A DNA stretch of 64,000 nucleotides, taken from positions 5,911,501 to 5,975,500 of the forward strand of contig NC_070568.1 in assembly GCF_026914185.1 (NCBI RefSeq), read 5' to 3'. The notes below the pieces were generated by a model. The model was not told where the DNA came from, ran no database searches, and saw nothing but the letters and a program-made list of their open reading frames with translations. The translations under genes and the position numbers were made by a program. Shown in pieces: positions 1 through 11,872 of this stretch (its first letter is position 1; every line of letters begins with the position of its first letter). The DNA comes from Puccinia triticina. Lineage: Eukaryota > Basidiomycota > Pucciniomycetes > Pucciniales > Pucciniaceae.

Positions 1-1206
1 GTTGGCGGAGCTTGGCTGGCTGGGCTGGGCGAGGAGGACTGGAGAGCCAGTGGCACTGGCAGGTGACAGCAGGCGGACCACCCGAGGCACTCAGCCGGGG
101 AAACGCAATCACTCCCCAACACTCCCAATCCATTGCCATGACTTAAACATGCTTGCAAGAAAGCGCATAGCTGGATTTCATTTCCAAGGGGGAAAAAACA
201 AACAGGACGGGGGATGATGGGCATGCTTTGATCCTGCGGCCTGGAGCCTGAGGCGCGATGGATTATTCTGCAACAAGCTGAGCATCACCACCCACTCAAC
301 ATCATCTGCTTTATTCATTCCTAGCAACTCTGTCGAACATCTGCTTGAGTTGCACCACATCCACTGGGGAGTACCTGCTCTACTTATCACTCTATGTCCA
401 TGAGGGATGTTTGGGTAGACACCTCCGACGTGCAATCAACAAAAGCTCATTCTATCCTAGCAGATGATGTTCCTGATGTCCTTTTTGCATAGCAAGCTTC
501 AATGTCAAAGGCTTCTTGGGCGAGCTGACCAGTCCCTGAAGGTGATCAGTGTCGCTGAATTGCTGAGACTCTGCGCTGCTGCGGCTCTTACTTGTCAGCC
601 CATACCTCACAGGACGACAGCTGCTTGACCAGCAAAAGCCTCCCGATGTGAGCCCCATCGAAGGGGCAGCCCCTCAGGGTCTCTGTCTCACAGGGGGGAG
701 CAATCAGGGAAAGTTCGATGTGAACAAAAAGCCCAATAACAACTGTGACTTGCCTACGGGCTCTTGGCACTGCAGACTGTTGTTTTGCGGCAACAACTCA
801 ACCGAAATCCTTCGAGCATCGGTGTCACCCATGCAGTTCCGCAAGGTATGTACCACCACCAGCTTGTATGCTCACCCACTCTTACCCAAGAGCAAAATAA
901 GCGTATGGTTTGGCAGTCAATCAGACGCCTCGCTGACACTGGACTTGGAGGCTGCGACCTCGAAGCCAGCCTTCAAGATCTAGCCCATCAAGCTCATTGC
1001 TGGTTGGAGCGGTGTCGATGATAACAAACTGTAAGTTTTTCATCGCTTGCAAGACACAAACCTCGCCCTCGGTTGGACGATGAAGCGTTGACATTTGATA
1101 CCCATTGTGACACAGATCGCAATGACTCAACAATATTTGACTTCGCAAAGAAAAATGGTGCCCTCATAAAGGCTCCTTTAGCCCGAGGCAGCCTGTTGGC
1201 GGATGT
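1..1206. other. left edge, no confident gene
   Basis: I see no complete gene here. Short open frames overlap on both strands without a recognisable domain. The last few hundred bases (about 1050-1200) resemble the segment before copy B (about 19100-19260), sharing words such as CTTCACCCTCGG-like and GACACAGATC, so the duplication that produced copies A and B extends upstream of the coding part. Confidence 0.5.
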
Positions 1207-4200
1207 ATGATTACTCCTCTCACCTTTCATTGCCCCGCATCAAATATCACGTGGAATCTGTTCTTAATACTGTTGCAAGGATTGTTTATTCCCTTGGTGC
1301 TCAACTTGGCCATGAGGAACCCACATCGCAAAGACAAACTTAGGACGATATTTAACCCCGGTGCGCTGGTCGTATATGTCGGACTATTGGTACTTGTCTT
1401 GGAAACGCAAGTCCTTTCCAGTCCGACATTAGTGAAAGGGAAGGAAGGAGATGGAAATATCCGTCAAGTCAGTCTGAATCCAGGGATGATCAAGCACCCT
1501 AGTCTTCAATACAATATGAGACGAGAGAAAATATTTATGTAAGTTTGCTTGAGGTATATTATAACTGATAGAATTTCAAACTAATCTTATGACAAATCAT
1601 ATTGATAGGGATATCAAAGACTTCATTGCTGTGTCAGCAGACTTGCTAGATCTACAGAGTGAAGAGGTATCCAAGTTAGAAAATTGGTTGAGGTGAGTTC
1701 TCTTATTATTTATTTTCAAAAAGCAACAACACCAAGACAAAATTTATGCCTTTGTTTTAATTTCCTCAAGGTTAGCGTTGGGCAAAAATAGCCCTGATGA
1801 AGCTTATGAAATCACATCCTTGGTTGATCATGCATTCAATTTTATGAAGGAAAATTGCAAGTGAGTTTTTGTTTCTCCAATTTTGATTGTTTATCTGCAA
1901 ACAATTTCTCAATCATTTATTGAATTTCATGTTCAGTGAGAAATATTTGCATTTGAGTCAAGGGGCCTCTGAATTTCAGGTCAAAAAAATGTGTATGAAG
2001 AAGTTTGGCCTTCTGTATGTCCTTATTCACACCCTCCAAAAGTGCCAAAGAGAACAATACCTGAACTAATCTTCTCTTAAACTAATTTTATGCATGAAAC
2101 AGTACCCTTGAGGAAGGCATTGAAGCCTACAAGCCTGCCTCAGAAGTCCAAAGAAATTCCATACAGCTATTTGCATTGGGTACAAGGGCATTGGACAGGA
2201 AAACATCTTCACTACAGGAATATTGGTATTTTGAGCATCTTGAAGATATGCTTGAACGTTGGAAAAGTGTCTCATCTCCAGGTCAGTCATACTGAGAAAT
2301 TGTCCTTAATTTAATTATACATGATGATTATTGGCTAATTATCAATACATAATATACCACCCAAACTGGATCAAAAAACTTCAAAAAAAACAACAGAAAA
2401 CACAACATTGATGTGAGTGAACTAACTTAGGGACAAAGTGGTTGGATATCTGAAGGTATACATTAATCAATCCTTAAAACTTGAAATACAGATCATGGAA
2501 ACGGTTCAGAACTCTGTTGCAAAAGTCTGAAGTTAGCATTGAAATCAAATCAGATCAAGATTTGGCCAAGTACTTCAGGTATGTCTCATTCTTATTATAA
2601 AAGATTCAAATTAAATATCAGACAGCAAACAAGTGTTTTGTTTTGCTTCATGTCTCATGTGACTCATTTATGTGAATCAAAACACATTTAGAACATTGGG
2701 AATTTGGGATATTGGCAATGAGAAGGAAAAAATCTCAATTCCCAAATTAATGCATTACACATTCCTCTATTTTTATGAAAAAGATCAGCAATTGTAAGTT
2801 TCATGAAACTTTTTTATTCCTTTAAGGATTTCTCTGATTTCATTTTCATATTTAGCCAATCGGCAGTGAGGAAGGTTGCAAATTTCCAAGACCTTCTTTA
2901 TCTTGAAGGCTATCGGGGGAAGAAATTGTATCATGAAGTGTTGGTCTCTTCTTTGATTTTCTCCTGCAAACAATAAGCGCATGAAGATAGTGACTTTAAC
3001 ATCATTTTAAAAAATAAAAAAGAGCAAAAATCCAAGCATTTGATAAAAATATAGATTCATTAGGTCTCAAGATGACGTTGGAGCAGAAGGATTCATTTTT
3101 GAAATTCATCATAAACCAATATGAGGATCAGTCACAGGGTTTTAAAATAGAGGAAATAGAATTGGAGGAATGGTAGATTTTGTTTGAAGATTGGAAGAAA
3201 AAGAAAACCAAAATAAAACCCAAAAGTCAGTCAGCAAAATATCTGTAAAATGATCACCATTGAAATTCAATCTGGCTGATTCCTAGATATACATTCTATT
3301 ATTTCTTTCTGATCTACAAAACCTTAGAATACCAAAGAAAGGGGGATGAATCAAATCAAAAAGGAAAAAAATCTTCATATTCAGAACAGGGGGATATTCA
3401 AATGTAATCCATTTGGTATTTGTTAAAAAAAATAAACTGATATGCAATGTTGTACAATTCTCAAATAAATTTCACCAGATCATTTAGGTACTTTATTATT
3501 CTTTCCAAGAGGTGCTTTGGATTAGGGGAGGAAGATTCCAAAGGTCTGGAGGATTCATTGCTGTAAGTTTTTTGTTTAGTTTGAAAATTGAAAAAAAAAA
3601 ATGGATGGATTTTCTTAGGTTTCATTGATGACATTGCCAATAATGGAAAATAAAAAATAACACTGTAACAGAGAATGCAAAGATGGTGATTTCATGAAGC
3701 TCTCAGACCTGATTGATCATGGCTTGGTTTGGGTCAGGAAAAACTTTAAGTGAGTTCATAATTCATTTCACTGATTGAATCAGACCAGACTGTTTGATCA
3801 AAAATCATTTTATTCCAATTCTAGAGAACAAGATCTTTCTGGGTTACTTGAAGGGAAATCTGAATTGGAGGTCAAAGAAAACCTTTTCAAAAAGTTTAAT
3901 CAACCGTATGTTCAGCTTATTTCTATAAAAATGCCATTTTAATGTGGTCACCTGAATCAGTTTTTTGACTACAAAAAGAACCATCAATGAGAGCTTTAAG
4001 TTTTATCATCCCCAGCTAACAGAAAGTGAAAGGAGGTCAGTTACAAGGTTTGCATTTGGTGTCAACATAGATATGAAAGAAAACCCATTTCCTGGAGGTC
4101 ATTGGTATTTGGGGGATATTCAAAGTCTTGTGGAACACTGGAGAGAAGTCTCAGGCCCAGGTAAGTTGGTTCCAAAAGCCAAATTCTTAAGAATTCCGGA

Positions 4201-5664
4201 ATGCATCATTCCAAAAATCATATAAATTATTGATACATTTATATATTATCTCTTGATTAAAAACAAAATTTTCAAATTTGAATGAAAAACAAACAGAAAA
4301 ATACCAACAAATGATGTATGTGACATCCCTTGATTAAATCAATTAAATTTTGTTACCCAATTAATATTTGGAAATTATAGCTCTTTGGCAGATTTTGATG
4401 AAATCTCCCCAAAATCAATGTTGTTCAACACTGAATTAGTACAAAACCTACACCTTTACTTGAAGTAAGTTTCATTTCAATTTAAAAATTACAAATTCAA
4501 CATTATTAATGATTGTCACCTGAAACGTATTCAGAAACTTTCTGGATGGTGATATGAAGAATAAAAATCAACAGTTTTCTCTTGAAGAGCTGATCCATTA
4601 TACTTTGATGTGGATCAAGAATAACAATCATATAATGTAAGTTTCTCCCCTAGAAGGAATTTTTGGGCCCTGCGCTAAATATCCATTTTCAATCAATTTT
4701 ATTTTTTCTTGTCATCAGGAAATCTTCCAGATGGGAAGAATTCAGTTGGCCAAAAGTCACTTTGGAGTTGGAAAAGGAAGAAAAGGAGAAATTCTGCCAA
4801 CTGTATGCCTGCCCTCCACAATCTTTAAGATTAAAATTAATTCATTTTGTCAAAAACAGGCACGCAAAAAAGAAAATCATTGAATTGGATCCCAGTCTCT
4901 CACCAGAGCAAGTTAATTCTATTGCGCAATTTGTGGGATTCAGGTCTGAGGATAATTTGAGCACTGTTTCTTTGGAATGGAATATAGAAAAGTGGAAGGA
5001 AAGGGAAAACAAAAGAACCCAAAATTGTGAGTCAGAATCAAATCACTGATCAAACAATTTATCAAGAATTCTAAATCTTCCATCTTCACCAAAATTCAGT
5101 TCAAATATCACAAGAACAGCAAACAAAAAACAGCCATTCCACATCTTCCCAACAAGCCAAAGAAATGGTGGCACCCACTTCACATATAGAATTACCAAAT
5201 ACAGGCCATGAATCAGAGGAAAGATCAATGAGACCAAAGCAACAAGGTGAAACAAGGATCCCAGAAAGTCAAGAAATAGGAGAGACAACACCACAGAAGG
5301 ACATACAATTCAATCCAGGTTCAAAGAACACGTACATTTTATCAACCCCAAACATAGTCATTTCTAGAAGCAACTGATTGTAAAATTCTTTTCTAGCCCG
5401 CTGGAAGAGTTTTTTGAGTTACATCCTGAATTTTCCAACCACCAAAAGGATGCTTTCAAGTCATTTGTGTCAGAAAGATATGCAAACAAGGCAGTCAAAT
5501 CCCCCAGAGAGATTTTGGATTTGGAAGAAGTCAACAGACTGCATGAAGAATGGAAAAATCAGCCAAAATGGTACAGTATTTCAGCATTGTTCAAGAGAGT
5601 AGTAGCTCTATTTGCCAAAATGTGGAAAAAGATGAAAGAAAGCATAAGAAGAGGTCCCAAGTGA
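1207..5664 (+). pseudogene. paralogue copy A of an unrecognised multi-exon repeat protein, with an in-frame stop
   Basis: About 20 short exons separated by 50-150 bp introns (clear donors at 1541, 1693, 1861, 2018 and elsewhere). The first exon encodes a hydrophobic stretch, GALVVYVGLLVLVLETQVLS, like a signal peptide or membrane anchor. The body has two rounds of the same exon block. Segments around 2104-2272 and 3979-4160 both read as a Leu/Glu-rich helix ending in HW-V-S-PG, each followed by a tiny exon (16 nt at about 2396, 19 nt at about 4297) and then a Leu-rich exon. The last exon ends in a basic amphipathic helix (MWKKMKESIRRGPK). Compared with copy B, codon 3174-3176 is TAG inside the EEW-ILFEDWKK segment, and the ATG used by copy B at the signal peptide is ACG here; ATG 1207 or 1312 could serve instead. 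Family and function are unknown. The stop suggests loss of full-length product unless splicing avoids it. Confidence 0.6.
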
Positions 5665-6896
5665 TCCAAATACTTTTTTTTACTCACTTCTAGCTTCCAA
5701 ACCGTCTTTTCTGAAATCTGGCTGCCCTCAGAGTTAAATTGGCTAGATTTCAATTGAAGTTACAAGCACATTAAAATATCTACATAGTACATACATTGGA
5801 ACACATCACATCATGTATCTGTTTTTCTGTGTCTTGCTTTTTATCTTACATGCTCTGAAATTTCCCCTTCATTTTATTTCTCTCTGTGGCTTGATTTGGC
5901 TACCATCCATATTGCATCCAAACTCTTCCCAAGTAGAGCTAGATTTTCACATACACAACATTCAATTTGGTTGCACTATCAATTGAAATTGACAGAATTA
6001 TGATTTACTAGAAGCCAAGGTGGCTTCAATGCTGCAAATGCACATTTTTGTCTCCTTGATTTTCTCAATACCATCTTCCCTCCTGCTATCTACCATTAAT
6101 TTTCTATTTATCCATAAATCTAACTTGATTGGTTTCCCCAGAGACTCCTAGAGCTATGTCACCCCAATTATTTCTTGCTTCATCCTGAGTGGTATTGATT
6201 ACTCTGGCCAAGATGAGGCCCACCTTCCTCACCTCATGGTTCAGTTAAACTGATTTGATTATGATTATGGTGTATAACCCCCCCCCCCCCCCCAAGTTGA
6301 ATGGAATATCTAAGGATCTTTCCTTTGTGACAGGTTGAATATTTTCTCATCCTGTATAAGAAATTGGTTTCCAACTGCAAATCAGCACTTGATACTTGAG
6401 AGCATACTGCTCTAAGAATTGTGCTTTTTGTAGTGCAGCACAGTTATTTGCCCTTGCAGCGGCGAAGCCACCTTGCACTCCAATGATCTTTGTATTTCCC
6501 TTGTAAAGTTCTCTTCAGATATTTTCAGAGCAGTACAAAGTGTTGAAAAATTCCTTTTAGCGGAAAGAAAATCTGAAGGAATGAATGGCATTACGGCAAA
6601 ATGTGGCTATCAGTATCTAAGTGGGTGTAAAGAATCTATGTACTCAATGAAGAATCTAATGTTGATTCTTGACTCTACAGATCAAAATGACCGTATTCAG
6701 TGAAGTCTCATTAATGATATCGGCTCGATCCATTTTGGAGGGTCCTGAATGAACTCTCTGAGTATGAAGATGGATTCATCATTAGGCTGCAACAAATTGA
6801 AAATGAAAAATACAAAGTCAAAGATTAAACTTCTGGTTTTGACTTCATACCAAAATTTTGCATAGTGATGTCTTCCAAGGATGACCGGTTTTTGCG
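5665..6896. other. AT-rich intergenic, poly-C tract
   Basis: Downstream flank of copy A with no supported gene. It contains an uninterrupted 16-base C run at 6278-6293, likely length-variable. Small open frames here lack domains. Confidence 0.5.
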
Positions 6897-7212
6897 GGCG
6901 TTTCGCTGCGCTGAAAATAACGGCCCCACCCGCTGCGCTACCGCTTTTTGGGCTGGCCGTGTAGCGGTCCCCCGCTGTGCTGTGCTGAATGACTGCTTTT
7001 TTCAGCAAAGCGCAGCGGTTACACCGTTTCGGGCACAGAACTTGATTAACAGTAAGCACCTCGCTACAGAAAGCGCAGAGGTTTTGGCGGCTGCTTTGCT
7101 GCGCTGAAAGTAGCGGCCCCCGCCGTGCTACCGCTTTTTGGGCTGGCTGCGTAGTGGCCCTTCGCTGCGCTGCGCTAAATGACCGCTGTTTTGAGCGCAG
7201 CGCAGCGGTTTC
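6897..7212. repeat. GC-rich direct repeat pair of about 125 bp
   Basis: Two diverged direct copies (about 6897-7025 and 7088-7212) share the order GCTGCGCTGAAA, CGGCCCC, GCTACCGCTTTTTGGGCTGG, then AAATGAC or GAATGAC and AGCGCAGCGGTT. The block is far more GC-rich than its flanks and full of CGCTGCGCT words that can pair with AGCGCAGCG. It is probably a mobile-element fragment. Flanking sequences share a TTTTG-ATAGTGAT word (about 6857 and 7264), hinting at a duplicated border. No coding function is claimed. Confidence 0.5.
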
Positions 7213-7581
7213 ACCCTTGCTTCTTCTAGAACAGTCCGTCAAAAACTCACAATATCCGAAACATTTTGTATAGTGATTATCTTCTGTCATAAAATAAGGA
7301 TACAATTGATTTATGAGATGATGCGCCCACAAACACCAGGCGATACTATCTTGGAATAAATAACAGCTTCACGAGATACAGCGAGGGGAATTGGCCTAGT
7401 ATTTGTTATTATTAAATAGGAATATGTTTTATTGGAAGATGATTCGTCGCTTTGATAATTCTACTCTCAGAGAAATATTCCAGAGCTCCAGAGGAACTGT
7501 GGAGCGACCTTGAAGCTTAAAAAAGCGTGGACCGCTATAAATTTTTACTTCTCTGTGCGGCATTCCGCTTTTGAGAAATTT

Positions 7582-8985
7582 TTAACCTTGACCTAAATAA
7601 CCTCCACATTTAGGCTCCACCAGGCGATGTCGGCTACGAGTATAAGACGCGAAATTATATCAGTGCTTGGCATGATAGATACCATAGATTATTTTGCTAA
7701 TCTCATTGAAACTTACCTGAGCGCGTCACTCCTCATAAATCGTTTTCCGCATTGTGGGCACTCGTATGGCCTGTGGAGTATCATCAAATTTTGAAAGGAA
7801 AAATCAGGTTGATGGTTGAGAGCTACGAGTTGAAAACTTACTTTTCACCCGTATGCATTCTTTGATGTCTGTCCCGATCGTGTCTTCTGGCAAACGCTTG
7901 GGAGCAGCTTCAAACACAAACAAATGGACAAGAAACAAAGCTTGGAGTTTAAATCTGTTGTATAAATTCAAAAGATTTACTGATTTTTTCGTACTTACAA
8001 TCCGCATCTATGTTTCTTCTCAGTGTTTGGATTGAGCTGATTTGTGCTACAATCTATCATTGGATCTTGATTGGGATGGTACATATTAACGCTTTCAAGT
8101 CCGTGATGGCCCGAGTGGAGAAGTTGATCGGCGGGTCTTCTATTACCCGCGCTGCCAGCGTAGCTGGGAGTATAATCCAAATCGCAAGAGGAATTTGATC
8201 TACGGTGTGTCATTTGAGGCTCCGTTTTGTACCTCATGTCAGGTACTTGCATCGAGTCTAGAATCCCTTTCGAGGGAGAAAATTCCAGCGGAGGCGGATT
8301 CAAGTTTGGCATGGAGCCATGAGTATTTTTCATCGAAGGTATTGAGTGAGGGGCCTCGCGGAGGTAATCTTGAGAATAAGAAGGAGGGCTTTTGTAGCTG
8401 CCGAGTGAAGAGGTGTCGTGACCTGGTACTCGTTGTATACCCTTACTGCTCAAGCGACCACTTTCGTAGGAATCTGGGAACCCGTTTGGGTAAATGCTGT
8501 TTTTCGGAACTGGGCAGTGCTCGGGATAAGAATGATCTGGAACTCGATTCACGGAAGAGATCACTTTCGCGTTCTTAATGGGCGGAAGAATCGGCCGGGC
8601 CGGTCCCAAAGTGTCCGAAGGGGGCAGGTTTGGCCTTGGTTTTTCTAGACGACAATTGACGTGAGTCGCCAATGAAGACACTCTCGACTCAGAGCCTAGG
8701 TTTCCTCGCACTGACGCTAGGTTAGACTCTCTTTGCTGCGTGCTAAGTGAATAAGCTGCCAAATCGTTCTTGCTGATGGAATAAGAGAGACCCGATGGGG
8801 CTGGTAAAATTTATGGCTTACGCTGATTAATCTTTCTTGTCGCCAGAGAAGAAACTGATACATACCAAACCCTTACCTGATGTCACATTTCCAACTCGCA
8901 TGCCGTAGTCACTCATACTAGATTGCCGAGCATGCGAACTTGCGTAGCGCGCTGGCGATGGAGAGGGATTGCGGAAAGAACTCAT
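7582..8985 (-). CDS. Crz1-like C2H2 zinc-finger transcription factor
   Basis: Five exons: 8985-8877, 8800-7999, 7907-7842, 7770-7717 and 7633-7582, giving 360 residues with all junctions in phase. The start is ATG 8985, with an in-frame TGA directly before it. Residues 1-295 are low complexity, rich in Ser, Pro and Asn. Finger 1 uses C302, C305, H318 and H322 within AFARRHDRDRHQRMHTGEK. Finger 2 uses C330, C333 and H346 (RFMRSDALSRH) with C353 as a likely fourth ligand instead of a second His. The ARRHDR-RH-MHTGEK and DAL-RH pattern is that of Crz1, the calcineurin-activated regulator that enters the nucleus on calcium signalling. Family assignment rests on the finger linker pattern; I did not identify a calcineurin docking motif with certainty. 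The fingers are split over exons 2-5, so a single-exon view shows only the disordered part. Confidence 0.85.
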
Positions 8986-11064
8986 TCAGATGACTTCTGA
9001 TGCAGAAAACCCTCGAGGCAGGGACGGGCTCCTCAAGGCATTCAAGTCATTCTCCTCAAATATGTACCCTCAAATACCCTCAAATACCACACCGGCAGAC
9101 TGACTGCACAAGCAACTGTTGAGTTTTATGTAAAGTCGAATATTAAAAGTTTAAATTTGATTACATACTTCACTCTGGTCTCCCTTTCACCAGCAACCAA
9201 ACACTTCAACCCATAGCCAGATATCCCGTACGGGATATCCGGTAGACAGTCCGGGATGTCGGGTAAAAGACAGCGGATCACACCAGATATTTGAGATCCG
9301 AAGTTCCCAAACCTGTGGCTATTGACGGATATCCGGATATCCACGGGTATTTTTGGATCCCATAGTCTTATAATATTAGCACACTCCCATGGGGATGGCA
9401 ATTGGACGGGCCTGCCAATGGGCCACCCAAACCCGGCCGGGTTTGGGTTGGTTGTTGGGGGGGATTTGCAATGTTGGCCCAACCCAACAGACCCACAACC
9501 TCAGGCTGAAGTAGGACTGCACAGGCGGGGAGTGGTAGCAAGCTGCAGAGCTGTCCACACCAATGTAGGCCTATGCCTTATGTCAAAATTCCCATGTGAT
9601 GTGATTTGTGCTGAAAACTGTGTAACCCAGTTACTGGGTTACTGTCAGCCTTAGAGCCAATATAGTTAGCCTAAAGTCTGCCTTTTCTACTCTTGTACAC
9701 CTAAATCCTCTTACATCTTTTTCATCTTAAGAGTTATCTTTGTTTTGACTTCAGATTCTGTTTCCTCATGCAATTTTAACCCTACTTACAACTCACCACT
9801 TCTTTGTAACTCTACTCCTTCCCTGAGTTCTTGAGTTATGGCGCGCATGCGCAGTTGTGATGTGGCAGCGCTACCAGGCGTGCCAACCACATGTACATAT
9901 GTAATTATGTAAGCAAACTCTGATAATTTTCAAAGTCAGGATCCCCCTTGCCTGAGGAGGATCTACAGACTTCAGAAAACCAGAACCACACCCCAGATTG
10001 GCAGATAACCCAGGATCACCACCAAAGAGGATACCACGCTCCCAGTACACCTACCGTCACAGGTGCCTAGGATATTGACAGTAAGTATACTCTTTCTTTG
10101 AACCTTGTTTATGCAGAGTGAAACTCTGTGTCTCTTGATTGCTTCTTCTTTATTTCTCTTCACCTCAACCTTGCTCAAGATCAAGGTTACTCTGTTAATC
10201 CTAGACTTAGTCTAAAAATCAGAGCAGATTAGTTTACTATTCTGTGTACCCCCACCATCTCCTTGGTGGGCGCGGAGGCTATAGCCCCTGTTGGTCTGGC
10301 ACAGCTGTCCTCACCACTTTTCCATGTGGTTCAAGTTGACTTTGAGGATCCTCTTACAAAGAGTAGATAGACACCCTCCAGATCCTATCTTTCTCTTTCT
10401 ATTTCTCTTTCTCTCTCTCTCTCTCCCTCTCTCTGTTTGTAGTTCTTTATCCCAAGAAGTACAACTAGTGCCACCCCATTTCCAGTTTCCTGTTGTCACT
10501 TTAGAGACACAGGCTCACAGTTACTTCCCATTGACTTCTGAAGAATTTATCAATCATTTCTTAATCCACATCTGACTCACATCCAACCCAGAACAACATA
10601 AAATTAGGCTCTGGTACTCTCTGGAGAGTGTGTCCAAGTCTCCCCTGGTGATACTTTGTAAAGTGCTTCTTATTAGGATTGCTTAGATTGAAAACAAAAA
10701 ACATACATGTACAAATTGTAGAGACTGTAAAATGAAGATGTGTCTGGTGAGAGTAAAACTCATTACCTCACATATGCTGAGACACATACTAGAGTGCTGC
10801 CTTTACCAACTAGGCTACAGACACTTGTGGCTGCCAGCTGGGTGGTTGGTTGGTAGTGCTCATGGGTAAATCCAAAAGCCCTCCATACTGTGGTGATACA
10901 TCATGGTAGCAGACTAACAGACAACTCAACACAAATCTCAGTAGGAATGGTAAAATGAGCTGGTCTGGATGATCACCAATGTGTGGGGGTGAGAATTTGA
11001 AAAAATGAGTGGGCCTAGAAGGTTCCCACTCAAATAATAAATGGAGTGCAATTTCTCAATCAAA
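8986..11064. other. intergenic with repeat debris and CT microsatellite
   Basis: No gene supported. Around 9215-9480 lie palindromic words (CCCGTACGGGATATCCGG; CCCAAACCCGGCCGGGTTTGGG split over its centre), typical of transposon ends. A CT-rich microsatellite lies at about 10380-10436. A copy of a CACCAGGGG / CTCTGGAGAGTG terminal motif lies at about 10605-10655 in reverse orientation. Confidence 0.45.
10718..10930 (-). repeat. tRNA-derived SINE, copy 1
   Basis: A 213-bp unit that recurs at 41740-41952 with the same length and high identity. Read on the minus strand it has a tRNA-like head: acceptor arms GTGTCTG and CAGACAC pair perfectly, the A box is TAGCCTAGTTGG and the D arm GCC/GGC is kept. 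The B box is decayed here (GAGTTTTACTC). The anticodon arm does not fold as in a functional tRNA, so this is a retroposon, not a tRNA gene. Confidence 0.7.
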
Positions 11065-11872
11065 TAGAGATGGGCGCACGGATGTCTGAGATTCCGGCAG
11101 AATCCAGCGGGTACCTGTGTATTCCGGCATGTATCCGCTCTCCCTAGGGTATGGGAGCTGCGGTGGTCAGCAGCCATAAGGCCGTTCTATGTTGCTGTCA
11201 ATTGGGGGGAGTCCCTCCCGGTTGACAGCAACATAAAAGTTGACCAGGATGAGTCCTTCCCAGTCGACAGGCATATGTATCAAGCAGCCAACCAGGGGAA
11301 ATCCCTCCTGGTTAACAACTAGACATACCAGTCGACCAGGAGGGACAACTATACACACCAGTCAACCGGGAGGAATCCCTCCTGGTTGACAACTAGACAT
11401 ACCAGTCAACCAGGAGGAATCCCTCCCAGTCAACAACTATACACACCAGCCAACTGGGAGGAATCCCTCCCGGTCAACAGTCATATCAAGCAGTCCATCC
11501 CCATATCAATCAGTCAACTGGGAGGAGTCCCTCCCCATATCGAGCAGTCAACTGGGAGGAGTCCCTCCCAGTCAACAGCCATATCAAGCAGTTGACCGGG
11601 AGGCGTCCCTCCTGGACAACAGCATTATGCAGCAGTTGACCAATAGAAGTCCCTCCCAGTCAACAGCCATGTGGAGCAGTCGGCCAGGAGAAGTGCCTCC
11701 CGGTTGACTGACATATACAGCAGTCAACCAGTAAGCACATTTTGAGGGGCGGGTATCCAAAGATACCCGCGCAGGTATCCGCCCAGGCGCGCAGGTACCT
11801 GCTGTTGGATGCAGATGCCAGGAAATGGCTAAAATTGGCTGCGGGTACCCGGATGCAAAGCGCCCGTCTCTA
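11065..11872. mobile_element. non-autonomous hAT-like element with hairpin-array interior
   Basis: The ends are TAGAGATGGGCGC at left and TAGAGACGGGCGC at right (reverse complement), flanked by a perfect 8-bp duplication CAATCAAA at 11057-11064 and 11873-11880. Eight-base target duplications and TAGAG ends are hallmarks of hAT transposons. There is no transposase. The interior (about 11190-11730) is a tandem array of hairpin units of the form GTCAACYGGGAGG, a short AATC-like loop, then CCTCCYGGTTGAC. The right subterminal part is rich in GGTATCC/GGTACC words. It would need a transposase supplied in trans. Confidence 0.8.

Noticed and set aside
6697..7332. 211-codon minus-strand frame
   Set aside because: Its middle third is the GC-rich direct repeat and the ends lack domains; the open frame is a composition effect.
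11190..11730. CRISPR-like repeat-spacer pattern in hairpin arrays (also 14.3-14.9 and 44.6-45.2 kb)
   Set aside because: The material between palindromic units is itself repeated and the arrays lie inside elements with inverted ends, so they are mobile-element interiors.
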